A stretch of DNA of 64,000 bases from Punica granatum (lineage: Eukaryota; Streptophyta; Magnoliopsida; Myrtales; Lythraceae): positions 1 to 64,000 of the forward strand of contig NW_022204047.1 in NCBI RefSeq assembly GCF_007655135.1. The letters are read 5' to 3'. Of the stretch, positions 1-11,232 are shown piece by piece. Position numbers and translations under genes: made by a program. The notes beneath the pieces were generated by a model, which saw nothing but the letters and a program-made list of their open reading frames with translations, was not told where the DNA came from and made no database searches. Numbering within the stretch: the first letter of the stretch is position 1; each line of letters opens with the position of its first letter.

Positions 1-995
1 GGGACACCGCTGGAGAGTTATAGTGAGGAGCCCTGCTGATGGCCGCTATGAGCCGGTAGACCAAGAATTGGGTACTGACTGCCTTCATCATCTTCAAGTA
101 AAAGGAAAAGATAAAAGCAATATATGCATGCCTCTTACACGACCCCACCTCCCATTTTCTAAATTTTATCTTTGACAGGACGGCCCATTTTGTATTTACT
201 GTGGGTCCAATTCATGACCTTTATCCCATCATAATGAATTTGAGTTATCACGCCAATGAACTTAGACAGCCATCGTTCGCTCTTATGCTAAGTTACATCA
301 AAATGGCCGAACGATATTAGTATTTGCCCATGAAAAAGTATTTGCAACTTGCATGGTTGATTTTATTGCACTCCACGCTCCATTTTCGACATATTACATA
401 TACATTCTTTTTCAATTTGTCTTAATTAATATGATATAGAAAAAGCCATAAAATATTGCACGACATATTATATGATATCCTTGAATTAATTATTGTTACA
501 TAGCTAAATTTTTCAACCTTGGAAATTTTAATTGGTCTAGCAAGACATGTACAATCCTCAACTGTTACCAACCGCATGATGGGGAATCTGCTATTCATGG
601 TTATACTTATTTGTACAGCTAATGATGATACACTTCCGCCGCCGCTCTCTTGTTATTCTAATCATTTTTATTAAATAATTACCAGTTTTACACAATTTTG
701 GGTCCCCACTTTCTTGCATTAATTTTTGACTCAATAATTGAGTTCTGAATTGATTGAATTGTAAAAGAGAAAAGGAAGAGATTCCCGATTATTTTGCACG
801 TTTATTTATTTATATAGTGGCCCTAAAGAGGTCTTTTTTTACCTGTCAGTAAATAAATTATTTTTCGCTCCAGGAATTTCCAGACAAAGGAAGAAAAGAG
901 AGGCCAGAAGTTTGCATCCATGTAAGAGCTGTTAATATATTTGGTAAAATTTATTGCTATATTTATGGTAAAAATTGTGAATATAAAGTTTACAC
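1..995. other. Intergenic DNA, no supported gene
   Basis: AT-rich sequence with no recognisable exon, RNA gene or transposon. The first 90 bases are open in more than one frame but match no family I recognise. The stretch ends at the target duplication of the hAT-type element. Confidence 0.5.
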
Positions 996-1547
996 CATTG
1001 TTATCAGAACCGGACCGGACCGGCGGGTTCGACCGGTCGGACCGGGAACCGGCACCAAGTCTGGTCCGGTTCGCCTAAAAACCGAAATGGCAGCTTTGAA
1101 CCGCCGGACCCAAAAAACCGGCCGGTTTTAAGCAAAATTTTCATTAAACCGGCCGGTTCTATGAGTTTTTATGGGTTTCCTATTTAATGTAAAAATTGGT
1201 GGTTGTGTAAAGATTTGAACTCATGACCTCTTACTTTTCATATTAGCATACTACCAACCAAAGCCACCACCACTTTTTTGTTCTTTTAACTCTACTTTTA
1301 AGTACTTATTAAAATAAAATATTTATTTTGAAGTAAGAAATTAAATATAGATACTTTCTTATACTATTGTTATATTTCTTTAAATCATCATACTTTTATC
1401 TTAATTATCATAATTTTTTTATAATATGAATATTTATTTTATTTTAAATAATGAGCGGTCCGACCCATCGAACCCCCGGTTGGACCCATAAACCCATGAC
1501 CCCGTACCCCTTCCGGTTCATCATCCGGTCCGGTTCTGATAACACTG
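996..1547. mobile_element. Non-autonomous hAT-type element (MITE), 552 bp
   Basis: The ends are terminal inverted repeats. The left end begins CATTGTTATCAGAACCGGAC and the complement of the right end begins CAGTGTTATCAGAACCGGAC, so they differ at one base in the first 20. The element is flanked by an exact 8-bp direct repeat, GTTTACAC, at 988-995 and 1548-1555. An 8-bp target duplication with CA-starting TIRs is the hAT pattern. The ends are rich in CCGG-containing repeats and the middle is AT-rich. There is no transposase reading frame, so it would have needed an autonomous hAT partner. The exact target duplication argues for a fairly recent or well-preserved insertion. Confidence 0.82.
1199..1271 (-). 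other. tRNA-like/SINE-head sequence inside the hAT element
   Basis: Read on the minus strand, this stretch has an A-box-like TGGCTTTGGTTGG and, about 40 bases on, a B-box-like GAGTTCAAATC, ending near ACAACCACC. Spacing and order resemble a degenerate Pol III promoter of a tRNA or tRNA-derived SINE. It resembles the head of the SINE at 60155-60335. It is too diverged to be a working tRNA gene. Confidence 0.35.
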
Positions 1548-1555
1548 GTTTACAC

Positions 1556-4060
1556 TGTCTCAATCAAAAACAAATATCTTTACAGAATTATTATGAATAG
1601 TACTTTAAAAAATTTCTTTTTCGCATGCATGCTTGTCCATATATTCTGACTATATGGAAAAAAAGAATCAATAAATTAGTCGGCATAAAAGTTAGAATTT
1701 GCCCTTTACAATAGTTCAACCTTATCGCTAAACTTCACAGAAGTCCCTTTCAATTGCAAGTGCACCGATTGAAAGACTATGGTTTTGAAAATTGACAATA
1801 GAAAGAGATATATGTACGTGCATATATGTAGCAAGTTGAAGGAATTAATACATGTCACTTATATTATGCTTTCACATAAATAATGACATAAATCATAATG
1901 CCACATGCCGATAACATATATTTTTCATATAAGATTATGTACGTATAATAATATCGATATTCATCACGATATGTCATAATCTGTATAATATGAGTTTTTT
2001 GGTTCCTATTTGATGGGTCATATACGGGCCGAAGGCCCATGCTTTATATATAGCACGTAATAATATGTACAAGATGTAGAGTCTAAATTACTTGGGTACT
2101 TTCTGGTATATATGTATATGTATATGTATATATATATACATATTGTTTATTTTATAGAAAGGGAAACCCCACATTTTTCAATCATGAGTGGGTACGTACA
2201 TGCATAGCTCCATCATGGGTTAACGGGAATTTTTCAATAGTTATTATTATCATATCATATATTCGATTTCACCATATAATTAGATGGGTCATATCAAAGA
2301 AATTAATACCATCCGTTATGGGTAGGTTGCACCCTAGCAGAATTGGCCGCTATTTACTTCATATCATTAATTATGGCTTGCCCCTAAGAACATGACCTGC
2401 ATCTAACTAGTTTATTAATATTGATGATCAACAGTGGAACCCACTACCAAATTGAACAATTGGCCTTGAAAATTTATATGTTTTGCCCCAAAATTTTCTT
2501 TGCACAATTATAGTGATAAAGAAAATAAGGAAAACTATAGGGCCCCCCCTATTTTGAGGTTCTTATTATTTTGCAATTTCAAAACTAAGTGGATGTAGGA
2601 AACTAGCTATTTATTGGTGTGTTCCTACGTATACAAGATCAAATTTGATCGTCTATTTCCAATCGAGAATTTAAGAAATGACACGTATCTATATTTATGA
2701 CCCATCTCAACACTTATTTCATTATCTTTCTTTTTTACGTCAGTGCGTGTGCTTCTTCTTTAAAAAATATGAAAAAAATACGGTTCAAAATCACTTTACT
2801 TTTCAATAAGTCATCGATGCCAGCTTCAGTTTAACCTAGCAAGGACTTTCATCAAGAACAACCGGCTATGCTTAACGGTCTTATAGGAATAACAACGGAA
2901 AAGATCAGTGCATAAAAGTATTATATTTTACGTAAAGTTTAATATAGATCTGTCAATGCTTCATCTAGGCATAGTTGTGTTGACAATGCTAGCAACCGGT
3001 GGCATTGCACAAGTAAGATACCATGATATCGCGCAACCTAGTAAAAAAAGGAAGAGTAAGGAAAAGTTAAATCTAGGATCTAGCTTGATATTGTAAACTT
3101 CCTCAAAACAAATAAGGGAACATTGTTGTAATTCATAAATATGGGAGTATGACACTATTACAAATTACACGCCAGAAAAGGAGATTTTTATATGAGGGGA
3201 GGAAAGGGAATCAGTTAAACTAGTTGGGCAAGGGTGGGTCATTATCAATTGGTAGGGCCCCTCTTGCCCCCACCAAGCGAAGATCATACAGTCTCACCAA
3301 AAAAAAAAAATTTGTGGCTGAATTTCAAGTGCGTCTTTGTGTGTGTACCGTATTCTTCATTTCATCATTAAATTATATATAATATATATATATAAATATA
3401 TTTTTTTTCTTTTTCTTTTTTTGCCTATAAATTATGATAATATATAATATACAGGAGTGCATCTTTAGGTGAGTTATTTAAAGTTGCCATCTTTAGATAA
3501 TTCTGAGTTTGCAGGAGACAAACCCAGATCACATATGAGCTGATCTTATAAAGTATTTGTCAGATTAGCTCAATGATTAAAGTCCTACTTGGATCCATGT
3601 TAGGGCCAATTTGGTCATTTTCATCCCTCCAATCCATCCCTGCTGTATATGTATGTGTTTACGTATGTATCCCTTCCACCTACGGCTAGTGAATTCCAAA
3701 CCCTCCATAAAAGCAAAGCTGATATTTATCTTTTCCTTCCCCCAGCCCAAAATAAAATAATATTTATATTAAAATAATGAAAATTAAAAAAAAAAAAGAC
3801 AACAAAGTGGGGGAGCCAAGAAATTAAAAATTTTCAAGGGGGGTGGGGAAAATAGCTACAAAACAGGCTGACCTACATGGGTCGGCATTTAACTAAATAT
3901 GGGTGAACAGACAAAAACCTACTCACTATCACCATTGTCTTTATTCGCAGCTCTGGATAAATTTCATTATTTCATCATTTTTAGCAATTTTTATTACAAA
4001 CGTTACCACCTCTATAACTTGATACGTGCATAGATTCATCAAAGTTAAAACAAGACCGCG
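1556..4060. other. Intergenic DNA, no supported gene
   Basis: AT-rich sequence with short AT runs (2110-2140, 3376-3400). Small open frames near 2908-3155 lack coding character. No gene, RNA or complete transposon was recognised. Confidence 0.5.
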
Positions 4061-4064
4061 ATCA

Positions 4065-4215
4065 ATCAACGTGGGTTGATTCATGTGGTTCAGCATTGTT
4101 CTGCTTAAGTAAAGTTTAAGATTTGAGTTCTTATGAATGTAAAAAAATCACATTATTAGAGTTTTACCTCTTAATTTGCTGACCCGACTCAACTGAATTA
4201 GTTGGGGTCCAATTA
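4065..4215 (+). mobile_element. tRNA-derived SINE copy (family B, Au-like), degenerate
   Basis: The order GTGGGTTGATTCATGTGG, then GATTTGAGTTCTTATGAATG, then a GTTTTACCTCTTAATTTG block and GACCCGACTCAACTG matches the minus strands of 11085-11232 and 59855-60012 block by block. The first block resembles an A box and the second a B box, as in plant Au-type SINEs. The copy is old, with many substitutions and no clear target duplication. Confidence 0.5.
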
Positions 4216-4934
4216 AACTTATGAATATCAAGATTCACACCGAGGAAACAAGACGGCTTCATATTATCACAATTTTCAGATCTCTTCTTTCACGTTCTCA
4301 CAATTTTTAGATCTCATCTCCCCTACGCTATCGCCGAGAATGCCGAAGGGGCCTTTGCAACTCTGTTTTAATTGGAACTTCCAAGTATACAGGCATTAAT
4401 AGTTATCTCACCGCTCGCTCTCTGCAGATAGATACAGTAGGTTGGACTCTTATAATAGAAGGGTTGGTTCGTCAAATACTGATCCCATATCAAAATGTAT
4501 ATACGGTATCAATTTGACGGGTTAAACGAACTGTAAAATACTTTTTTTTTATTGAGAAAAATTATGAATGACATTGCTCGCATAATTTTAAAAGTTAAAG
4601 AGAAAGCAATCTCCCTCTGAACTTTCCGAGAATGGTAAGATATTCTTTACCAAGAGCCCTAATTGATACTGTTAGATCTGTTTCGAGCCAACCACATATT
4701 ATATTCTGATTTTTTTTTGAAGAATCTACAGCGAAAAAGAAAGCAAATTGAGAAAAGAAAAGTAAGAAAGCTATAGAATAATTGTAAAATTTTCTAATAA
4801 ATAAATATTATAATTATATAAAATATATGCAAACAGCTTCTTGAGATTGACAAGCAGAGATCCCAATATATATGTTAACAAATTCACCACACCAGCCCCC
4901 TCTCCTCCTGCATCTTATTCACACACATACACAC

Positions 4935-4937
<3 letters not shown>

Positions 4938-4972
<35 letters not shown>
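4938..4972 (+). repeat. (GA)n microsatellite in the probable trihelix 5' leader
   Basis: About 17 perfect GA units lie about 120 bases upstream of the first ATG of the trihelix gene. GA-rich leaders are common in plant genes. The repeat may mark the 5' UTR or proximal promoter; the transcription start itself cannot be placed. Confidence 0.8.
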
Positions 4973-4975
<3 letters not shown>

Positions 4976-5092
4976 TCACCTCTTCCCTGTTGCATTATTT
5001 TCTCTCTCTGACTTGCCATAGCTTACCTTAGCTTAGTAGAAGAAGAGGAGGAAGAGAAGGAAATAATTAATTATAGAAGATAAGGGAATCCT

Positions 5093-7543
5093 ATGCTGGG
5101 AGGGGAGGGCGGCGGCGGTGGAGAAGAAGCTGGGCCTCCGGCATGGTGGGCAGCAGCGGGAGAATGAGGCGGGCCAAGGAAGCGGCGAGGAGCGGGGCGG
5201 GGGGCTGTTCGGGAGCGGGAACCGGTGGCCGAGGCAGGAGACGCTGGCCCTGCTGAAGATACGATCCGACATGGACGTGGCCTTTCGGGACTCCAGTGCA
5301 AAGGGCCCGCTGTGGGAAGAGGTTTCAAGGTAATTATAATCAACCCAAATTATCATTATAATTATTTTGCAAGGAAAATTATATTCCTCGTTAGAATTGT
5401 CGGAGGAGTTGAGAGCGGAGGTCCGCATAATCTTGAATTTCTGGATTTTTGGTTATTATTTCTTCTTCCTCATGATTTTCTTTTTTTGGGAGTTTGGGTA
5501 TTTCCTTATGGCATTCACCGCTTGGCTGAGTCGGTTGGGACCATTTTGGGTGTCTTAGATCGCATTGTGTCCCTTCGGAAACAGAAGAAATAGAATAAGA
5601 AAAAAACAATATGAAAGGAGGAGGGGGGAAAAAAGATGATCTAATCTACCTAGTAATTTTCGAAAGGTTCTATGCACAGGCGACGGTTACATGGTCTTAA
5701 GCCATAGCATGATGAGCTTGCAAGTTGCAAATGCTTTATCGATGGAGGCATGGCGGCTCGGCTATTCATTTAAGTATCGATGAGCTTATTATGGGCATCA
5801 CATCAACCTTTATAAGTTAATTAATTTTTTTTTAGATCGTTGATCCGTTTCTGTTCCTTCCTTTTGTTTGCTCTCTCTTATCTCATTACGTGCCATATAT
5901 ATACTTAATCTGTTTATCGACTGAATTCTCCTTCCCCATTGAGTTAAAGTTAATGTGCCGATCTCTAGGCTTCTCCGTTTTCTATTGATATTTTCGATAT
6001 TTTGTATATAAATTCTTTCTTTTTTGTTTTTGCTATTGTTGTTATCAGGAAGCTAGCGGAGCTTGGTTATCATCGGAGTGCCAAGAAATGCAAGGAGAAG
6101 TTCGAGAACGTCTACAAATACCATAAGAGGACCCGAGAGGGACGAACCGGGAAGCAAGACGGCAAGACATATCGGTTTTTCGACCAGTTAGAGGCATTCG
6201 ATAATCACCCTCAGATCACATCGGCTCCGCCATCACTGCCCCTGCCAGCCAACGTGGTACCCCCACCGGCATTGCCGAGTACGTCACCAACTAACCCTCC
6301 CACTGCGGCTGTTCCATCAGCAACGACCCAGAATGTCGTTCCGAATATTGTTACCAATTCGGTGAATTACCTCCAGCACACCTCACTGCCGGTTCCCAAC
6401 CCTACGACTGTTCCACAGTCGGTAGCAAACCCTAGCAATCCTTTTCCGGTCATGTCCAAGGATGTGCACCCGCATTCGACCTCTTCCTCAACCTTCTCGG
6501 ATGAAGGGCTTCGGGGAGGTGGAGCAGGAGGAGGTGGCGATGGACTTCGGCACAAGAGGAAGAGGAAATGGAAGGGCTTCTTTGAGAGGCTGATGAAGGA
6601 GGTGATGGACAAGCAAGAGGAGCTTCAGAAGAAGTTCTTGGAGGCAATAGAAAAACGCGAGCATGAGAGGTTGGTTCGAGAAGAATCCTGGAGGATGCAG
6701 GAGATGGCGAGGATCAATAGGGAACGCGAGATCTTGGCCCAGGAGCGATCCATGGCTGCAGCCAAGGATACCGCGGTTATGGCCTTCTTACAGAAGATAG
6801 CCGATCAACAACCTGGACTGGCGGCAGTACAGAATACAAATAATAACCTACCAACAACCGCAAGCACACCCTCTCGCGCTCGCGCTCCCGCCCCACCACC
6901 ACCTCCACCGCCACAACTGCAGCTTCAACCAGTGGCTCTGCCAGTTGAAGCGCCACCACCTCAGCCAAGCGCAAACATTGAATTCCGGAAAAGTGACAAT
7001 GGAGATAGCCATAGTATCGTTCCACCTCCAACTAGCTCTTCCAGATGGCCTAAAGTTGAGGTTGAAGCATTGATCCGCCTTCGGACGAATCTCGACTCTA
7101 AGTACCAAGAGAATGGACCTAAGGGCCCGCTATGGGAGGAAATCTCGTCCCAAATGAGAAAGCTCGGATACGAGCGAAGCTCCAAGAGGTGCAAAGAGAA
7201 ATGGGAGAACATCAACAAGTACTTCAAGAAGGTAAAGGAATCGAACAAGAAGCGGCGCGAGGATTCGAAGACTTGTCCATACTTCCAACAACTGGATGCT
7301 ATATATCGGGAGAGGAGCAGCAAGATTATGGACATGGCACCGCTTATGGTGACTCCGGAGCAACAATGGCATCCCCAGCAAGACCAGTCCCGACCAGATC
7401 TAGCAATGGATGATATGGAAAGCGAGCACATGGACCACGACCTAGATGAGGACCATGATGACGGAGACGATGAGGAAGAAGACGGAGGCGAGTACGAGAT
7501 AGTAGCCACAAGCAAGCCATCTACGAATGGCGATACCCAGTAA
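5093..7543 (+). CDS. GT-2-like trihelix transcription factor (GTL1/DF1 type), frame break in exon 1
   Basis: Nuclear DNA-binding regulator of the GT-2 clade, which binds GT elements through two trihelix domains. Exon 1 is 5093-5329 (donor at 5330) and exon 2 is 6049-7543 (acceptor AG at 6047-6048); the split codon AGG joins VSR to KLAELGY. The product is about 575 residues. The N-terminal trihelix (about 42-130) begins NRWPRQETLALLKIRSDMD. It is followed by a Pro-rich linker, a basic KRKRKWK nuclear signal, a central charged coiled-coil (EVMDKQEELQKKF), a poly-Pro stretch, a C-terminal trihelix (about 409-500, RWPKVEVEALIRLR) and an acidic tail. Two trihelices plus the coiled-coil are diagnostic of the clade. 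Oddity: the only upstream ATG (5093) reads into a stop at 5165-5167. The trihelix frame runs open from a stop at 5064 with no ATG before the domain, so a 1-base shift, a sequence error or a non-AUG start is implied. Confidence 0.88.
5330..6048 (+). other. Intron of the trihelix gene
   Basis: The 719-base intron has a GTAATTATA donor and a T-rich tract ending TTGTTATCAG. It interrupts the N-terminal trihelix between VSR and KLAELGY. I recall an intron at this place in GT-2-like genes. Open frames inside it have no coding character. Confidence 0.85.
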
Positions 7544-7895
7544 CACAGTCGAATAATTCAAGGTACATACTGCCAGAGAAAGCATTCGACTGTTTGTGCT
7601 AGATCAGGTCTCTATCGATGGTACAATATCGATGATTAAGAAATTGTGGGATCACCCGCAATGTTCGTTCAGATTTCAGATCTGGGCTATCAGAAGATTT
7701 AAGTGGGTATATGTGATTCATATCAAATGGGCGAGCATGATGATGGGAGAGAGGAATCTGATTTTTGCACACTATAAAATACACCTGGATGGGTCGACCA
7801 GAAGTAGAATGGTAGTGAAGTGGGATTATTATTTTTTACTTTTTTACATGTTTATGTATAATTTATTAATTTTTTTTGCCGAATAATAAAAATCA
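7544..7895 (+). terminator. Probable 3' UTR and poly(A) signal of the trihelix gene
   Basis: AT-rich sequence after the TAA stop. The best poly(A) signal candidate is AATAAA at 7885-7890, about 340 bases past the stop and preceded by a T-rich stretch. This is inferred from position and motif only. Confidence 0.4.
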
Positions 7896-9983
7896 AGACG
7901 AACAAGAGAGAGAAGTTAGGTATTCATGGGGGCTCTTACATAATAAAAATTGAGATAGGGATGTAAGTTTTCTTACATGTGCAGTGGGGTCATTGAGGTG
8001 TAAATGTTGTAAAACGGACAACTGTTTGTGTTTAATTATAGATTTTCCCTCTTTTTTTTTCCTTCTTCTTTGAATTTTTGGAGTGAACAAAAAGGATGAA
8101 TATGAGCAAATCAATATTTTTTTTCAAATTATTCTGGAAAGACAGATATATACAATCTGATTTAAATCAAAAAATTTTGGATTTGATTTTCGTCAATAAA
8201 ATTATTCATGCCTTATTATTTTATTTTTCGCTTTCTCTTCTTTTAGAGGCCCGCAACCCTGCCTTCTGATCAAATAATTCAATATTTTATAGTACTGATA
8301 TGCTTTAACATTTATCTTAATTATGTTTTAATTATACCTGTATTAAATTAATTTTATATGATTGAACTTGCTTTAGAGGAATATGTAGCTCATTGCATAT
8401 TGGATAATCATTATGCTGGATCTAGGCATTGTAATTTATTTATTTATTTATTTATTGTCTTTTGGGGGGATTGCTCCTATCACAAGTCAATGGATTCCCA
8501 AGACTTCAAGCAAAGGAGTGAATCTCATTTTCTTGACTTAGGGCATTTATCCTACTTTTGTCCCCATTGATCAAATTATTGAAGGGCATGCCTGCCCCCT
8601 CCAAAAGTTCAACCCCATCGGCCTGAAATTTCTGGCCAGTTAACCGTTAAAATTAAACATGATGTGTGTTTAAAACACGGGTCACGCATGCATAAACTCC
8701 TGCATCGCTGTACATCTCGAATCTGATGGGAACCATGTTTGTTCGAATGGTCGGAGGCTATATATACATTTAGACAGATGGTGATTTCAACTGCACGTTG
8801 AATCATTCTTTCGATCGATTTTACATAGTTGTTCCATTCAAATCAATGAAATAGAAAGCAAACAGCACTAAATTGCCTTTTTTCCCTTGCATGCTAAAGC
8901 TAAAAGGGGAAAAAGAATGAAAGGAAACTGAGAGGGAAAAAAAAAAGGTCAAATTGTTTTCTTCAAATGGACCACGCAAACTTTTTTGGGACTCATCCGT
9001 GAAATTCCCCTTGTCCCTGCGACTTCCTTTTGAGGAAAGGATGGCAACGATGGCAAAAATGGCCCCCGTTCACTGGGATGATGCCAAATCGAGTGGACAG
9101 TGAAAGTTCAACACCATAAAGGCGGTCCAGCTTATAAGATCTGTCCTCAATTATTTTTATTTAGCGGCAATACTACACGAGTCCATCCATGAAACCCTAG
9201 ACACACCAACTCTTTCGGAGCCGTACCGTGGTGCGGCAACTGTCTTAACTGATAATAGAGCGACGTGTGAGATGAATATACCGCATATTTTTTGGAAATT
9301 ACAAGGGGATTTTAGAAGGAGAAAAATGGTCCGGAGAAAGCGAGGAGCGATGTCGAAGCTGCCGAGTCCTCGGGGCAATGACTTTGAAGATTGTGGAACC
9401 CACGAAGAAAAATAAACTGAGTGGTATATATTGTGACTACATCATAATTCAATTCGAATCAGTTAATGCCCCGTCCAATTATACTCCCTTGTACTCGTCC
9501 TACATGAGGGGTTCTGATCATGACTTGATTGCACTGAACTTTTATTTATATGGCACTGAATTTTTCTTTTTTTTTAAAAAAAAAAGCTGAAGTGCAATGT
9601 TTGAAATCTTCATTTGATAATCCTCATCTGTATGTGAGTCAAAATACGAAATATAAAAACTCCATTTGGTGACTCCACGTGAATTGACATTTTCTCTCCA
9701 ATTAAATGAACTTTTACAATATTTTATTTGAATTACATTCAATAAATTATATATATATATATATATATCATACGTGGTCTCACATAATTAAAGAAATTTT
9801 CAAAAAATTAAGTTTTCTCAATAATTGAATAGAATTCATTGATATATATGATCTTTTTCAAGTTATCAAGTTATCAATATATCAAATATTCAATAAATAG
9901 AAAATCTGAAAATTCATTTTACACATCATTTTTCGATTTAATATAGTTCTGATACCCTACCCTCTGTACGATATATACCACTC

Positions 9984-10019
<36 letters not shown>

Positions 10020-11080
10020 AATATATATATTATTATTTCTTGATATATATGTTATTTGTATTCTCATAAGATTAGAGTAGATATTTATTTATCAAACATG
10101 ATTTTTTTTCCTTTGACTCTTACTCACAATATTTGTAATGTTTATTCAGTAGAATACATAGTTTTCGCTATGTCTTTTTTCTATCTATATTAATCTTATG
10201 TTTATACGTATTATTTGCCTACTTTTTGTCATCTAAAAATTGACAAAAGATATTCACCCAAAAAACTTGACAAACAATTGCGGCGCAATAGTCGATTATT
10301 AATTAGTCATTCATAGTTTTAAACCAATTCTTACACGCAATAATGGTCTCATCATTTACAGAATATCACCTTACAAATTTTTAATCTTATCTTCCATAAA
10401 GGTTATCAGCTTGACAGAAGTCCATATCCTAATTGATCTTCCATCATATAAAAAGAATCTACTACATACGTGAACTCTTAAATCATGCTAAACAAGAATT
10501 AATCAGCTTAATTTGTTACATTTTTATCCCGGATCTAACGCCCATTCACTTATCTATTATAATTTTGTCGGAATTTTTTTGCGCCATATAGTGAGGCCCA
10601 CTAAATTTACAGTCTGAGCCCACTGAATGGCCCCCTACCCACTGAATTTGTTTAAGTAGTCGCCTTTTGAAGCCGATCGATCTGATATTATCCCAGCAAT
10701 TTTTTTTAAACGTCGAATTTGCCTCTGAGAATAAGGCATGTATTATATAGGATAATAATTAGATATTATTTAGAAGATCACAAGAATAATTTGAAACGAA
10801 GAAATGTTTCCGCTGACCCTTACATATGGCTGGAACAAAACGACTTAGGTCAACCCTAACATATGGATCTGCGCACCCGTGTATGGACCGACACATAATA
10901 TAGACAGTGTTGGCTCATGCAAAAAAGTAATTTCGCAAAATGAAAATTATATAGGATTCATACCAATGATATGCACCGACTCTTTAGGTATGAATTCGCC
11001 CACACATGAAGTGGCTAATGAACCCTATGTTGATCCGGGTTGTTATTGGCCAACATAACTAGCTAGATAAGGTTTTGCCG
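7896..11080. other. Intergenic DNA with AT microsatellites
   Basis: AT-rich sequence without a recognised gene. (AT)n runs lie at about 9751-9769 and 9991-10016. The slightly more GC-rich patch at 9000-9390 has broken frames and no recognisable domain. Confidence 0.5.
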
Positions 11081-11084
11081 ACCC

Positions 11085-11232
11085 CGACATGAATCGGCTA
11101 ATGAGCCTTGGGTCGGTCAATAAGGAGTAAAACTTTCACAATCATATGGATTTTCTCCATTCACGAGATTCGAATTCGAGAACCCAAATTAAGGGGTACA
11201 AGTAGCGAATAACTTGAACCAATCCGTATTAG
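11085..11232 (-). mobile_element. tRNA-derived SINE copy (family B, Au-like)
   Basis: The minus strand reads GGATTGGTTCAAGTTATTCG, then a B-box-like TCGAATTCGAATCTCGTGAA, then GTTTTACTCCTTATTGACCG. The copies at 4065-4215 and 59855-60012 share this order. A separate tail-like fragment on the same strand lies at 11325-11400 (GTGAGTTGACCCGGCTAG). No clean target duplication was seen. Confidence 0.5.

Noticed and set aside
1..91. Short frames open to the left edge of the window, including a minus-strand ATG-started one
   Set aside because: Only about 30 codons are visible, more than one frame is open, and no family resemblance could be seen.
5330..5609. Open frames continuing from trihelix exon 1 into the following sequence
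   Set aside because: They read through a good GT donor; trihelix homology resumes exactly after the AG at 6048, so this is intron.
6367..7515. Several long minus-strand and alternate-frame open frames within trihelix exon 2
   Set aside because: Shadows of the real coding frame in GC-rich repeats; no domain resemblance.
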